This document shows positions 45,394-53,031 of a stretch of 64,000 bases of DNA, piece by piece. The notes below the pieces were generated by a model, which did not search any database, was not told the DNA's origin, and saw only the letters and a list, made by a program, of their open reading frames with translations. Each line of letters begins with the position of its first letter. The stretch's first letter is position 1. Source of the stretch: Lonepinella koalarum (lineage in GTDB: Bacteria > Pseudomonadota > Gammaproteobacteria > Enterobacterales > Pasteurellaceae); assembly GCF_004565475.1 (NCBI RefSeq), contig NZ_SRHX01000002.1, positions 186,001 to 250,000 of the forward strand, given 5' to 3'. Position numbers and translations under genes: made by a program.

Positions 45394-46530
45394 CTAAGAA
45401 AGATTGATTTTCAACGTCGCTGCCACATTTCTCGCCGTGATTTCAAGATTGTTTTCGGCATGTTGCAACGCTTCTGGCAAGGTGCAAACCGTATTCAGCA
45501 CGCTAAATACCGCATCCAAACCATAATCATAGACAACCTGAATATCTTTTCCAAGACTGCCTGCAATGGCAATCACGGGGATATTCAATTTTTTCGCTAT
45601 CGCCGCCACGCCAATAGGGACTTTCCCTTTAATGCTTTGATGATCCAAGCGTCCTTCGCCCGTAATGACTAAGTCGGCATCTTTCATTTTGTCTTCGAGT
45701 TTCAAAAGATCGGTGATAATGCCGATACCGTTTTTCAATTCCGCTTGCAAAAAGGACGCAAACGCCATGCCTAAACCGCCAGCCGCCCCCGCCCCTGCCA
45801 CATATCGTGTATCCATATTCAGATCACGCTGAATAATTTTGGCAAAGTGCGATAAGGCATTATCCAGTTGTTTCACCATGTCAGGGGTTGCCCCTTTCTG
45901 TGGACCAAAAATAGCGGAAGCCCCTTGTTCACCTGTTAAGGGGTTTGTTACGTCACATGCCACTTCAAAACGGCATTGTTTTAACCGAGAATCCAATTTT
46001 GATAAATCAATTTTATCTAAACGTGCTAGTTCCGCACCACCATAACCTATAGGTTTTTCTTGTTTATCTAGTAGTTGTACACCTAATGCTTGTAGCATCC
46101 CAGCTCCGCCATCATTGGTTGCACTACCACCTAATCCAATCATGAAATGACGTACACCAAAATCTAGAGCAGATAAAATTAATTCACCGACACCAAATGT
46201 AGTCGTAATTAGTGGGTTACGCTGTTCAATGGGAACTTTCTCAAGACCACAGGCGGCAGCTATTTCTATAAAGGCAAAAGAATGATCTGCAGAAATACCC
46301 CAAAATGCGGGTTGTTTTTTTCCTAATGCATCAGTCACATCTAATTTAATTACTTTACCTTGAGTTGCTTCAACCATGGTTTCTACGGTACCTTCACCTC
46401 CATCGGCAACAGGTATTTTTATATAATTTGCATTAGAAAAAACTTGTTTGAATCCTTTTTCAATAGAATTCGCTACTTGCATTGCTGAAACACTTTCTTT
46501 GTATGAATCTGGTGCAATGACAATCTTCAT
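45394..46530 (-). CDS. glycerate kinase (GarK/GlxK family)
   Basis: The 378-residue enzyme phosphorylates D-glycerate to a phosphoglycerate. It starts with KIVIAPDSYKESVSAMQVAN, the family's opening segment. IPVADGGEGTVETMVEA is near 42 and GLGGSATNDGGAGMLQALG near 123. VITGEGRLDHQSIKGKVP near 283 is also characteristic. The first gene of a kinase-cdaR operon on the minus strand. GAGT precedes the ATG. It is transcribed towards the thiolase operon and backs onto transposase remnants, so its usual transporter may have been lost. Confidence 0.92.
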   Translation of the reverse strand: MKIVIAPDSYKESVSAMQVANSIEKGFKQVFSNANYIKIPVADGGEGTVETMVEATQGKVIKLDVTDALGKKQPAFWGISADHSFAFIEIAAACGLEKVPIEQRNPLITTTFGVGELILSALDFGVRHFMIGLGGSATNDGGAGMLQALGVQLLDKQEKPIGYGGAELARLDKIDLSKLDSRLKQCRFEVACDVTNPLTGEQGASAIFGPQKGATPDMVKQLDNALSHFAKIIQRDLNMDTRYVAGAGAAGGLGMAFASFLQAELKNGIGIITDLLKLEDKMKDADLVITGEGRLDHQSIKGKVPIGVAAIAKKLNIPVIAIAGSLGKDIQVVYDYGLDAVFSVLNTVCTLPEALQHAENNLEITARNVAATLKINLS

Positions 46531-46863
46531 ATTTTACTCCATTTAACTAGTTATGTATAAATCATGCTAAATTTAGTATGTTTTTTTATAATATGTATTG
46601 GAAATATTAACAAAAAATAAAGAAAATAAAGATAGATATATGTGCATATGCATAAATTGGTAATCAGATAAGTTGATTAATTTGTAATTAGATAAAGGAG
46701 TAATTTAGTACATTTATAAAAATAGATAGTTAATATTCTCATTATTTCTTCTTACTACATAGTTACTTTATTAGAGAGACATAATGGACATTTCTATTGA
46801 TAAACTTTGAAAGAATTGTACTATATAACTGAAAATTTTCCTATTTTAGAGTACACTACCGAA
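46531..46863. other. AT-rich gap upstream of glycerate kinase
   Basis: A 330-base AT-rich stretch without a supported gene. It would contain the promoter of the glycerate kinase-cdaR operon on its left side. No strong hairpin or known regulator site was recognised. Confidence 0.5.
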
Positions 46864-47512
46864 ATGAGAAAGATTTATCTAATTCAGCATAAACAAATTA
46901 AACTCATTGAGTCGTTCGTAGCAGAGGTTACATTTTAAACAGCTTCTGAGTTGGTTAATGTAAACAAAAACATAGCAGCCTATTATTTCATCGTTCATGA
47001 TTACTTATTTATCAACATAGTACCTACTTTGAAATATTTGATGGCAAAATAGAAATTGATGAGAGCTATTTTTGTGGAACTCGTAAAGATAAACGTGGAG
47101 AGCTGCGGGTTAAGACCGCTGTATTCGAGTTTTTAAAGCGTAACAGTAGGGTTTATACTGTTGTCGTGTCGAATAATATTCAGACCGCAACGTTATTGCC
47201 AATAATCCGAAAAAAGTATAACCTAATAGTATTGTTTACACAGATTATTATCGTGGTTATGATGTACTAGATGTCAGTGAATTTTGTCATTTTCGTATAA
47301 ATCACGACACATACTTTGCTGAAAAGCAAAATTACATTAATGGAATAGAGAATTTTGGGATCAAACAAAGGGACATTTACGTAAATTTAGCGAAATTCCT
47401 AAAGCTCATTTTTGAGCTGTATTTAAAGGAAAGTAAGAAGCATTTTAATCACTCTAATTTAAAAGAACAAATTTCTATTTTAAAACAATTTGTTAAAGAG
47501 AATTTTTTCTAG
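46864..47512 (+). pseudogene. IS1016-like (IS1595 family) transposase remnant
   Basis: Conceptual translation in shifting frames reads as an IS1016-type transposase. It begins MRKIYLIQHKQIKLIESFVA, then TASELVNVNKNIAAYYF, the ISXO2-like DDE part FDGKIEIDESYFCGTRKDKR, KTAVFEFLKRNSRVYTVVVS, TATLLPIIRKKYN and a degraded C-terminal end near LKEQISILKQFVKENFF. In-frame stops and at least two frameshifts make it inactive. IS1016 is known in H. influenzae. It lies near the right border of the inserted block. Confidence 0.85.
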
Positions 47513-47693
47513 TTATCTAGTACAGCAGTCCCAAATATTGTTGAAGATTATTGGGGAAATTTAAAGTAAGTTTTATAAAATCTGATTATTGTATGATTAA
47601 TAAAAATATGCATTATAAAGATCAAAGATCTTAGTTTAAAATACTGTCAATACCTATTAAGTTAATTTCGGCAAAGTAGACAAAATAGTTGGT
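47513..47693. other. noncoding DNA between transposase remnants
   Basis: AT-rich intergenic DNA after the IS1016-like remnant. No supported gene or regulatory site was seen. Confidence 0.4.
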
Positions 47694-47741
47694 AAAAAGT
47701 TGATTAAAGCCTTATAGTAACTGGATTTAACCAACTTTTTT
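47694..47741. terminator. dispersed hairpin upstream of the binding-protein gene
   Basis: AAAAAGTTGATTAAA (47694-47708) pairs with TTTAACCAACTTTTT (47726-47740) at 14 of 15 positions and is followed by T. Its loop shares CTTATAGTAA with the hairpin after dnaE at 24748-24792. It can act as a terminator, but the shared loop points to a repeat family. Confidence 0.6.
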
Positions 47742-47756
47742 GAATTATGAATAAAA

Positions 47757-47861
47757 AACTGCTCTTTTGGTCAAAATCTGTCTATTCAGAAATATGGTAC
47801 TCAAAATAATATCCAACGCTATAAATATAATTCTTGTCACAAAACCATTTACGTTTACTAA
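47757..47861 (+). pseudogene. zinc-ribbon transposase N-terminal fragment
   Basis: One frame reads SFGQNLSIQKYGTQNNIQRY followed by KYNSCHKT, the pattern of the N-terminal zinc ribbon of IS1 InsA and related transposases (KxGxxxxxQRYxCxxCxKTF), with some zinc cysteines already lost. No catalytic domain follows. It is a second transposon scar next to the IS1016-like remnant. Confidence 0.5.
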
Positions 47862-47971
47862 GAATGTACGTTATTCCAAAACCTTATATCAAATAATCTT
47901 TAATTCTTTCCGTTTTTGTGGGAAATTTTTTTATAATCAGCTCACCAAATAACTCTTATAAAGGATCATCT

Positions 47972-48832
47972 ATGAAAAATTTCAAAAAAATCACCGCGCT
48001 TTTAGCTACATTATTATTAGCTGTGGGTATCACCGCTTGCGATAATAATAGTAAAGAAGCTGCTAAAGCTGAACCAACCAAAGTTTCTGCGGTAGATCGT
48101 ATTAAACAAGCAGGCAAAGTTCGCATTGGCGTATTTAGCGACAAACCGCCATTTGGCTATGTGGATCAAAATGGTCAAAGCCAAGGCTTTGATGTGGAAA
48201 TTGCCAAAGATTTAAGTAAAGATTTGCTGGGCGATGAAAACAAAGTAGAATTTGTATTGGTAGAAGCGGCTAACCGTGTAGAATATCTGACATCAAATAA
48301 AGTTGATATTATTTTAGCCAACTTTACTGTGACCCCTGCTCGTCAAGAAGTAGTGGATTTCGCCAAACCTTATATGAAAGTGGCATTAGGTGTGGCATCA
48401 AAAGACGGTGCGGTCATTACCGATATCAAAGAACTTGAAGACAAAACCCTGTTAGTAAATAAAGGGACGACAGCAGATGCATTCTTTACTAAGAATTATC
48501 CAAATATCAAATTGTTAAAATTTGAACAAAATACTGAAACTTTCCAAGCGTTAGTGGATGGGCGTGGTGATGCGTTAGCTCACGATAATACGTTGTTATT
48601 TGCTTGGGCGAAAGAAAATCCCGGATTTACCGTGGGTATTAAAACCTTAGGTGAGCAAGACAGTATTGCCGGTGCGGTGCGTAAGGAGGATAAAGATCTG
48701 TTGGAATGGTTAAATGCTGAAACGGAAAAATTATCTAAAGACGGTTCATTAAAACGTGCTTATGAAAAAACCTTGTTACCGGTTTATGGTGATACGATTA
48801 GTGAGAAAGATATTTTGGTTGAATATCAATAA
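47972..48832 (+). CDS. amino-acid ABC transporter substrate-binding lipoprotein
   Basis: The 286-residue protein has a lipoprotein signal (LLATLLLAVGITAC, lipobox ending at Cys near residue 23) and an SBP family 3 domain, RIKQAGKVRIGVFSDKPPFG near 45 through LLEWLNAETEKLSKDGSLKR near the end. It resembles PEB1/glutamate-aspartate and cystine-type binding proteins. It matches in type the permease-permease-ATPase group at 33842-35949 on the same strand. AAAGGA precedes ATG 47972, and a TATAAT at 47932-47937 could drive it separately. A terminator follows at 48865. Confidence 0.92.
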   Translation: MKNFKKITALLATLLLAVGITACDNNSKEAAKAEPTKVSAVDRIKQAGKVRIGVFSDKPPFGYVDQNGQSQGFDVEIAKDLSKDLLGDENKVEFVLVEAANRVEYLTSNKVDIILANFTVTPARQEVVDFAKPYMKVALGVASKDGAVITDIKELEDKTLLVNKGTTADAFFTKNYPNIKLLKFEQNTETFQALVDGRGDALAHDNTLLFAWAKENPGFTVGIKTLGEQDSIAGAVRKEDKDLLEWLNAETEKLSKDGSLKRAYEKTLLPVYGDTISEKDILVEYQ

Positions 48833-48864
48833 TTCCAATTAATCAATATGTAAATTTGATTTTT

Positions 48865-48896
48865 AAAGACCAGTTCTGTGTTTAGGATTGGTCTTT
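48865..48896 (+). terminator. terminator after the binding-protein gene
   Basis: AAAGACCA (48865-48872) pairs with TGGTCTTT (48889-48896) and is followed by ATTATTAT. It lies 32 bases past the stop codon. Confidence 0.7.
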
Positions 48897-48980
48897 ATTA
48901 TTATATGCGCCTATTTTGTTAAATATAATTTAAAAAATGTTAATAAAAAGTTTTAATATATTTTATTTAACTTAATAATA

Positions 48981-48994
48981 TTGAAGCAGATCAA
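48981..48994 (+). promoter_or_regulatory. putative FNR site (distal) of grcA
   Basis: TTGAAGCAGATCAA matches the FNR consensus TTGATNNNNATCAA at 9 of 10 defined bases. It lies 133 bp before grcA, a gene induced anaerobically by FNR in related bacteria. Confidence 0.6.
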
Positions 48995-49022
48995 GTTATC
49001 TTGATTTTAATATAAGATTAGC

Positions 49023-49036
49023 TTGATAAATGTCAA
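49023..49036 (+). promoter_or_regulatory. putative FNR site (proximal) of grcA
   Basis: TTGATAAATGTCAA matches the FNR consensus at 9 of 10 defined bases. It lies 91 bp before the grcA start codon. Two FNR-type sites in tandem support strong anaerobic activation. Confidence 0.6.
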
Positions 49037-49126
49037 AAATAGTTGAATTCATCAAATTTTTTGATAAAATTTGTACATCATTTAAAAATTCAATTATTTA
49101 AATAAACAGCCAAATGGAGGCACTTT

Positions 49127-49510
49127 ATGATTAAAGGTATTCAAATTACTCAAGCAGCGAATGACAATTTATTAAATTCATTCTGGTTATTAGACAGTGA
49201 CAAAGGTGAAGCCCGTTGTTTATGTGCAAAAGGTGGTTTCGCTGAAGACCAAATCGTGGCAGTAAACGAATTAGGTAAAATCGAATATCGTGAGTTACCA
49301 GTTGACGTTGCTCCAACAGTAAAAGTGGAAGGTGGTCAACACTTAAATGTAAACGTTTTACGTCGTGAAACCTTGGAAGACGCAGTTAAAAACCCTGAAA
49401 AATACCCACAATTAACTATCCGTGTTTCAGGTTATGCAGTACGTTTTAACTCATTAACTCCAGAACAACAACGTGATGTTATCACTCGTACTTTCACTGA
49501 AAGCCTATAA
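49127..49510 (+). CDS. grcA: autonomous glycyl radical cofactor GrcA
   Basis: GrcA (YfiD) replaces the damaged C-terminal glycyl-radical domain of pyruvate formate-lyase after oxygen exposure. The 127-residue product ends with the glycyl-radical segment [20 protein letters not shown] near residue 102, where the Gly in RVSGYAVRF carries the radical. GGAGG precedes the ATG. Two FNR-like sites upstream and a strong terminator downstream make it a single-gene anaerobic transcription unit. Confidence 0.96.
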   Translation: MIKGIQITQAANDNLLNSFWLLDSDKGEARCLCAKGGFAEDQIVAVNELGKIEYRELPVDVAPTVKVEGGQHLNVNVLRRETLEDAVKNPEKYPQLTIRVSGYAVRFNSLTPEQQRDVITRTFTESL

Positions 49511-49533
49511 TTTGTTTTTCTAAAACAATATTC

Positions 49534-49566
49534 AACACCCTGATCTTTGGTCAGGGTGTTTTATTT
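49534..49566 (+). terminator. Rho-independent terminator of grcA
   Basis: AACACCCTGA (49534-49543) pairs with TCAGGGTGTT (49551-49560), a 10-bp perfect stem, followed by TTATTTT. Confidence 0.9.
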
Positions 49567-49592
49567 TGAACAGTCTCTATCAAGATAAATAC

Positions 49593-51407
49593 TTAATAAT
49601 TGTTGTTATTCATATTTTCCATGTCCTTTCTGATTTCATTAAGAATATCCTGGTTATTAATAATATTGTAAATATCCGAAATTATTACCCTGCTTCTCTT
49701 AAGATCTTGTTGGCTAATACAGATCAAAATAATCAAGTCCACATAATAATCTTGCCATTTTATTTTCCGATTATTTTTAATAAATACAATACTGGTTTGA
49801 TAAACTCTATCTACTGCACCATGTGGGGTGGCAACACCCGTTGGAAAATCTGTACTACCGATTTTTTCTCTATTTAAAATGGATTCTAAAAAATCCGTTG
49901 AAACTCTATTTCTTTGAGCAAGGAAATTTGTTGCATAGGTTAAAATTTGTTCTTTATTATTAAAATCAGTGATTAGTTTAAAGTAATTATCAAACTTTAT
50001 TGATTTAACTTTATCATGACTATTTATTATAGAAATAATTTCTTGTTCACTCACTAATAAAGAAATCTTATGATATGGATAATTAGTATTCAGTTCTAAT
50101 GTGGAAAAAACATACTGATAATCTTCTAGTGCCAAATTGTTAATGTTTTCATAAGAAACTGCGGTTAATTCATCAGTGTTTTTTATGGCGTGATTAAATC
50201 GGTGTTGTAAAAAGGCTAATGCTGCATTGCCAAGTGAACAGACTAGTAATATTTTTCGTTTGTCGGTGAGTATATTTTCTAAAGCAGCTTGAAAATAAAT
50301 GGTAATAAAGGCAACTTCATTTTCATTTAAATCAATATTAGGAAATACATCTTCAGTTGCCATAATCACAGCGTTAAACATTTCTGGATAATTTAGTTTT
50401 AATTCATGACTAAATTCATTCTTCACCATTATTTTGTTTTTTAATCTTTCTAGCATGCTTGGAATATGGCTAGATAATCGCTCAATTAAAAATTGATTTT
50501 TAGAAAAATCCACATTAATAATAAGGCTCATTTTATTAATGAGATTTTTAATGATAGCATGATAATAGTTTTCATTTTCCTGAATTAAACTGGATTTATT
50601 AAATACAATATATTGTACTAAGAAATCAACATCTGAATTTTCTAATTCTATTGAAAGATTTTTAGCCACTGAAAGAATCATTTTCATAAAACTAAATAAT
50701 GTTTTAGTTCTTATGTTTTTGGATAAAATTTGTGTAGTAGTGTAATGTATCCCTTTATTTAGATTGAAAAAGAAGATAACTAAGTGATTTAATATATTTT
50801 TGCTATCATTATAAGCAAAAGCATTTTGATTTTTATCTAAGAAAAAAGCGAGTTCTTGCAAACAAAAATCTACTATTTCTGATGAATAATATTGCTTTAA
50901 TAAAACCACATGATCTTTATTTTCGTGAGATAATATAAATTCATTAAAGCGAAAAAAAGCTAAAAATAATGCCTCTGGTTGTTGTTCAATAAAAGTACCT
51001 TGATAATTACTGTTTAATGATACAATATTATTATTAATATAATCAAGATCTCTTTTGATGGATGTTTTGCTTACAAAATATTTCTCAGATAATAAGTTAT
51101 AACTCAATATTTTTTCTTGGAATAATAACTGATAGGCTATTTCTACTCGTCTTTTATGTAAACTGGTTTTGTTTGATGTTTTTGTTAAATTGTTTTTAGC
51201 AACATGCTCTGTTAGCATGACACCCACACCAGATCTTTTTTCTATTACTTTACTATTTTCAGCTAAGTAGTCAGCAAGATTATTTAATTCATAATGAATA
51301 GTTCGCTCTGAACAACCACATTTTTGTGCAAGTTCTTTTACTGTGATGTAGCTATGACTCTTCTCCAATAATTGAACTAAAAAAGACTGACGCTTAGTTA
51401 ATAACAT
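49593..51407 (-). CDS. PRD-type PTS transcriptional regulator with EIIA domain (MtlR/LicR-like)
   Basis: The 604-residue protein begins with a DNA-binding helix-turn-helix (ITVKELAQKCGCSERTIHYE near residue 21), not the RNA-binding CAT domain of BglG antiterminators. Two PTS-regulation domains follow. An EIIB-like region (KILLVCSLGNAALAFLQ near 393) comes next and a fructose-type EIIA domain ends it (DFPTGVATPHGAVDRVY near 536). Such proteins activate a linked PTS operon according to phosphorylation by HPr and EIIB. AGAGGAA precedes the ATG. It is divergent from the EIIA-EIIB-EIIC operon and separated by a perfect 35-bp palindrome. Confidence 0.88.
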   Translation of the reverse strand: MLLTKRQSFLVQLLEKSHSYITVKELAQKCGCSERTIHYELNNLADYLAENSKVIEKRSGVGVMLTEHVAKNNLTKTSNKTSLHKRRVEIAYQLLFQEKILSYNLLSEKYFVSKTSIKRDLDYINNNIVSLNSNYQGTFIEQQPEALFLAFFRFNEFILSHENKDHVVLLKQYYSSEIVDFCLQELAFFLDKNQNAFAYNDSKNILNHLVIFFFNLNKGIHYTTTQILSKNIRTKTLFSFMKMILSVAKNLSIELENSDVDFLVQYIVFNKSSLIQENENYYHAIIKNLINKMSLIINVDFSKNQFLIERLSSHIPSMLERLKNKIMVKNEFSHELKLNYPEMFNAVIMATEDVFPNIDLNENEVAFITIYFQAALENILTDKRKILLVCSLGNAALAFLQHRFNHAIKNTDELTAVSYENINNLALEDYQYVFSTLELNTNYPYHKISLLVSEQEIISIINSHDKVKSIKFDNYFKLITDFNNKEQILTYATNFLAQRNRVSTDFLESILNREKIGSTDFPTGVATPHGAVDRVYQTSIVFIKNNRKIKWQDYYVDLIILICISQQDLKRSRVIISDIYNIINNQDILNEIRKDMENMNNNNY

Positions 51408-51423
51408 ATTATTCCTCTTACTT

Positions 51424-52062
51424 CTATTTAAGATGGTCGGTATTATTTATATTACCTAGGATAAATTTGGTTGTACTCTCTTTTTCCTGTAAAATATGCA
51501 CGGTACTGATGGAGGAATTGGTCGGCATTTTGAGATATTTGGGTTCTCTGTGGTTTTGCCATGTTGCCCCTGAAAATAATGCTAATAATAATCTTAATGT
51601 ATTTCCATGAGAAACTATTAGAATATTTCCTGTTTGATGTATTTGAATAATATGATCAATGGATTGTTTTACTCGTTGAGCAAATTTATCATAGGTTTCA
51701 CCTTGGCTAATTAATGCTTTATACTTTAATGGGAAGTTTGACAATAATTGATATTCTTCCAATTCCTTAAGTCCATTTACGGGTTTTCCTTCCCATTTGC
51801 CAAAATCTTGTTCATTAAGTCCTATATGTTGAAAAAGAGGGATATTTCTTCCATTCAAAATATATTTTGCAGTATCTATTGCTCGTTTTAATCCACTTGA
51901 GTAAGCTGCGACAAAAGGAATCTTGCTTAATGTTTGCCCCGTTAATTTTGCTTGTTCGCAACCAGTTTTTGTTAATGGGCTATCTTGACTTCCTTGTAAT
52001 AAACCTTGTTCATTCCATTGGGTTTTTCTGTGCCTAATAAGATAAAAGGTTAAAGATTTCAT
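51424..52062 (-). CDS. histidine phosphatase family protein (phosphoglycerate mutase-like)
   Basis: The 212-residue protein is of the phosphohistidine phosphatase superfamily. The N-terminal motif reads LIRHRKTQWNEQGLLQGSQD, where the usual RHG is RHR. The second histidine lies in ILIVSHGNTLRLLLA near residue 148, and the acidic residue in LNEQDFGKWEG near 84. It likely dephosphorylates a sugar phosphate or other small phosphate of the adjacent PTS pathway. It is 16 bases upstream of the regulator gene on the same strand and starts behind GGAGAG. Confidence 0.85.
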   Translation of the reverse strand: MKSLTFYLIRHRKTQWNEQGLLQGSQDSPLTKTGCEQAKLTGQTLSKIPFVAAYSSGLKRAIDTAKYILNGRNIPLFQHIGLNEQDFGKWEGKPVNGLKELEEYQLLSNFPLKYKALISQGETYDKFAQRVKQSIDHIIQIHQTGNILIVSHGNTLRLLLALFSGATWQNHREPKYLKMPTNSSISTVHILQEKESTTKFILGNINNTDHLK

Positions 52063-52127
52063 CGTATTCTCTCCATTTATAGATCATCTCAACTTTATTC
52101 TACGCATTTCTCTCCATTTTAGGTATT

Positions 52128-52162
52128 ACAAAATATTGCAACAAGTTGTTGCAATATTTTGT
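52128..52162. promoter_or_regulatory. perfect 35-bp palindrome between the divergent PTS transcription units
   Basis: ACAAAATATTGCAACAA (52128-52144) is repeated exactly inverted at 52146-52162 around a single central G. It lies between the phosphatase/regulator start (52062) and the EIIA start (52229). It is the natural operator candidate for the PRD regulator; extrusion as a cruciform or an RNA hairpin is also possible. Confidence 0.7.
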
Positions 52163-52228
52163 GGTATGCAGCGTATTTTTCATAGATAGAATGGTGTACA
52201 CCAGAACAAACAAATGTAGGGGGTATTA

Positions 52229-52702
52229 ATGAGTAAACCAATAATTTCTAAGCAACTGATTCAGTTAGATTTAGAAATTGACAACAAAGATGAGCTGTTT
52301 GAGCGAGTAATTAATCTAGCCTTAGATAATCACTACATTTCAGATAAACAGCAGTTTTTACTTGATGTGCAAAAACGAGAGCAAGAATCTGCAACCGCTG
52401 TGGGATATGAAATCGCCATGCCACATGGTAAATCTGATGCAGTGTTACATCCTTTTATTGCTTTTGTGCGGTTAAAAAATCAATTTCGTTGGGGGGAAGA
52501 TGGCGATGATGACGAGCTAGTGAGATTGATTTTCTTAATTGGTGTACCAACACAAGATGTGGTGCTGCATTTGAGATTTATTCAGGAATTGAGTAAAGCC
52601 TTACTCGATGATGATTATCGTCAACGCCTAATCAATGAAAATGACATTCATAAAATTGAACACTATTTAAGCCAAATTAAACTACCCAATAAGGAGATTT
52701 AA
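52229..52702 (+). CDS. PTS fructose-family EIIA component
   Basis: The 157-residue protein is a fructose/mannitol-type EIIA domain, with the phosphorylated histidine in VGYEIAMPHGKSDAVLHP near residue 60. It accepts phosphate from HPr and passes it to EIIB. It is the first gene of a four-gene operon, with a strong GTAGGGGG upstream. EIIB begins two bases after its stop. Confidence 0.93.
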   Translation: MSKPIISKQLIQLDLEIDNKDELFERVINLALDNHYISDKQQFLLDVQKREQESATAVGYEIAMPHGKSDAVLHPFIAFVRLKNQFRWGEDGDDDELVRLIFLIGVPTQDVVLHLRFIQELSKALLDDDYRQRLINENDIHKIEHYLSQIKLPNKEI

Positions 52703-52704
52703 AC

Positions 52705-53019
52705 ATGAACATTGTGGCTGTTACCGCTTGTCCGACAGGCATTGCGCATACCTATATGGCACAGGCTGCCATAGAAAAAGAAGCAAGTAAAAGAGGCTAT
52801 ACAATCAAGGTTGAAACCCAAGGCAGTATGGGAATTGAAAATGAACTAGAGCAAGATGAAATTGATCAAGCCGATGTGGTGATTTTAGCGGTCGCCATTG
52901 CCATTGAAGGCGATGAACGTTTTGAACAAAAACGTGAGTTAGGCAAAGTGATCAATATTGAGCCAGGTGCAGCCATTAAAGATCCTGCTGGCTTGATTAA
53001 CAAAGCGGAAAACCTATAA
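52705..53019 (+). CDS. PTS fructose-family EIIB component
   Basis: The 104-residue EIIB domain carries the phosphocysteine in IVAVTACPTGIAHTYMAQ near residue 9. IDQADVVILAVAIAIEGDER near 52 is typical of the fructose subfamily. It phosphorylates the sugar during transport through EIIC. Separate A, B and C genes are usual for this subfamily in operons with dedicated catabolic enzymes. Confidence 0.94.
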   Translation: MNIVAVTACPTGIAHTYMAQAAIEKEASKRGYTIKVETQGSMGIENELEQDEIDQADVVILAVAIAIEGDERFEQKRELGKVINIEPGAAIKDPAGLINKAENL

Positions 53020-53031
53020 CAGGAGCGGACT

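Noticed and set aside
47767-47952. 61-codon frame before the binding-protein gene
   Set aside because: No ribosome binding site; the real signal here is the zinc-ribbon transposase fragment in another frame.
49043-49055. TTGAATTCATCAA as a third FNR site before grcA
   Set aside because: The half-sites are separated by three bases rather than four, so it does not fit the FNR spacing.
49566-49877. 103-codon plus-strand frame at the end of the PRD regulator
   Set aside because: It is antisense to the EIIA domain of the regulator and has no supporting features.
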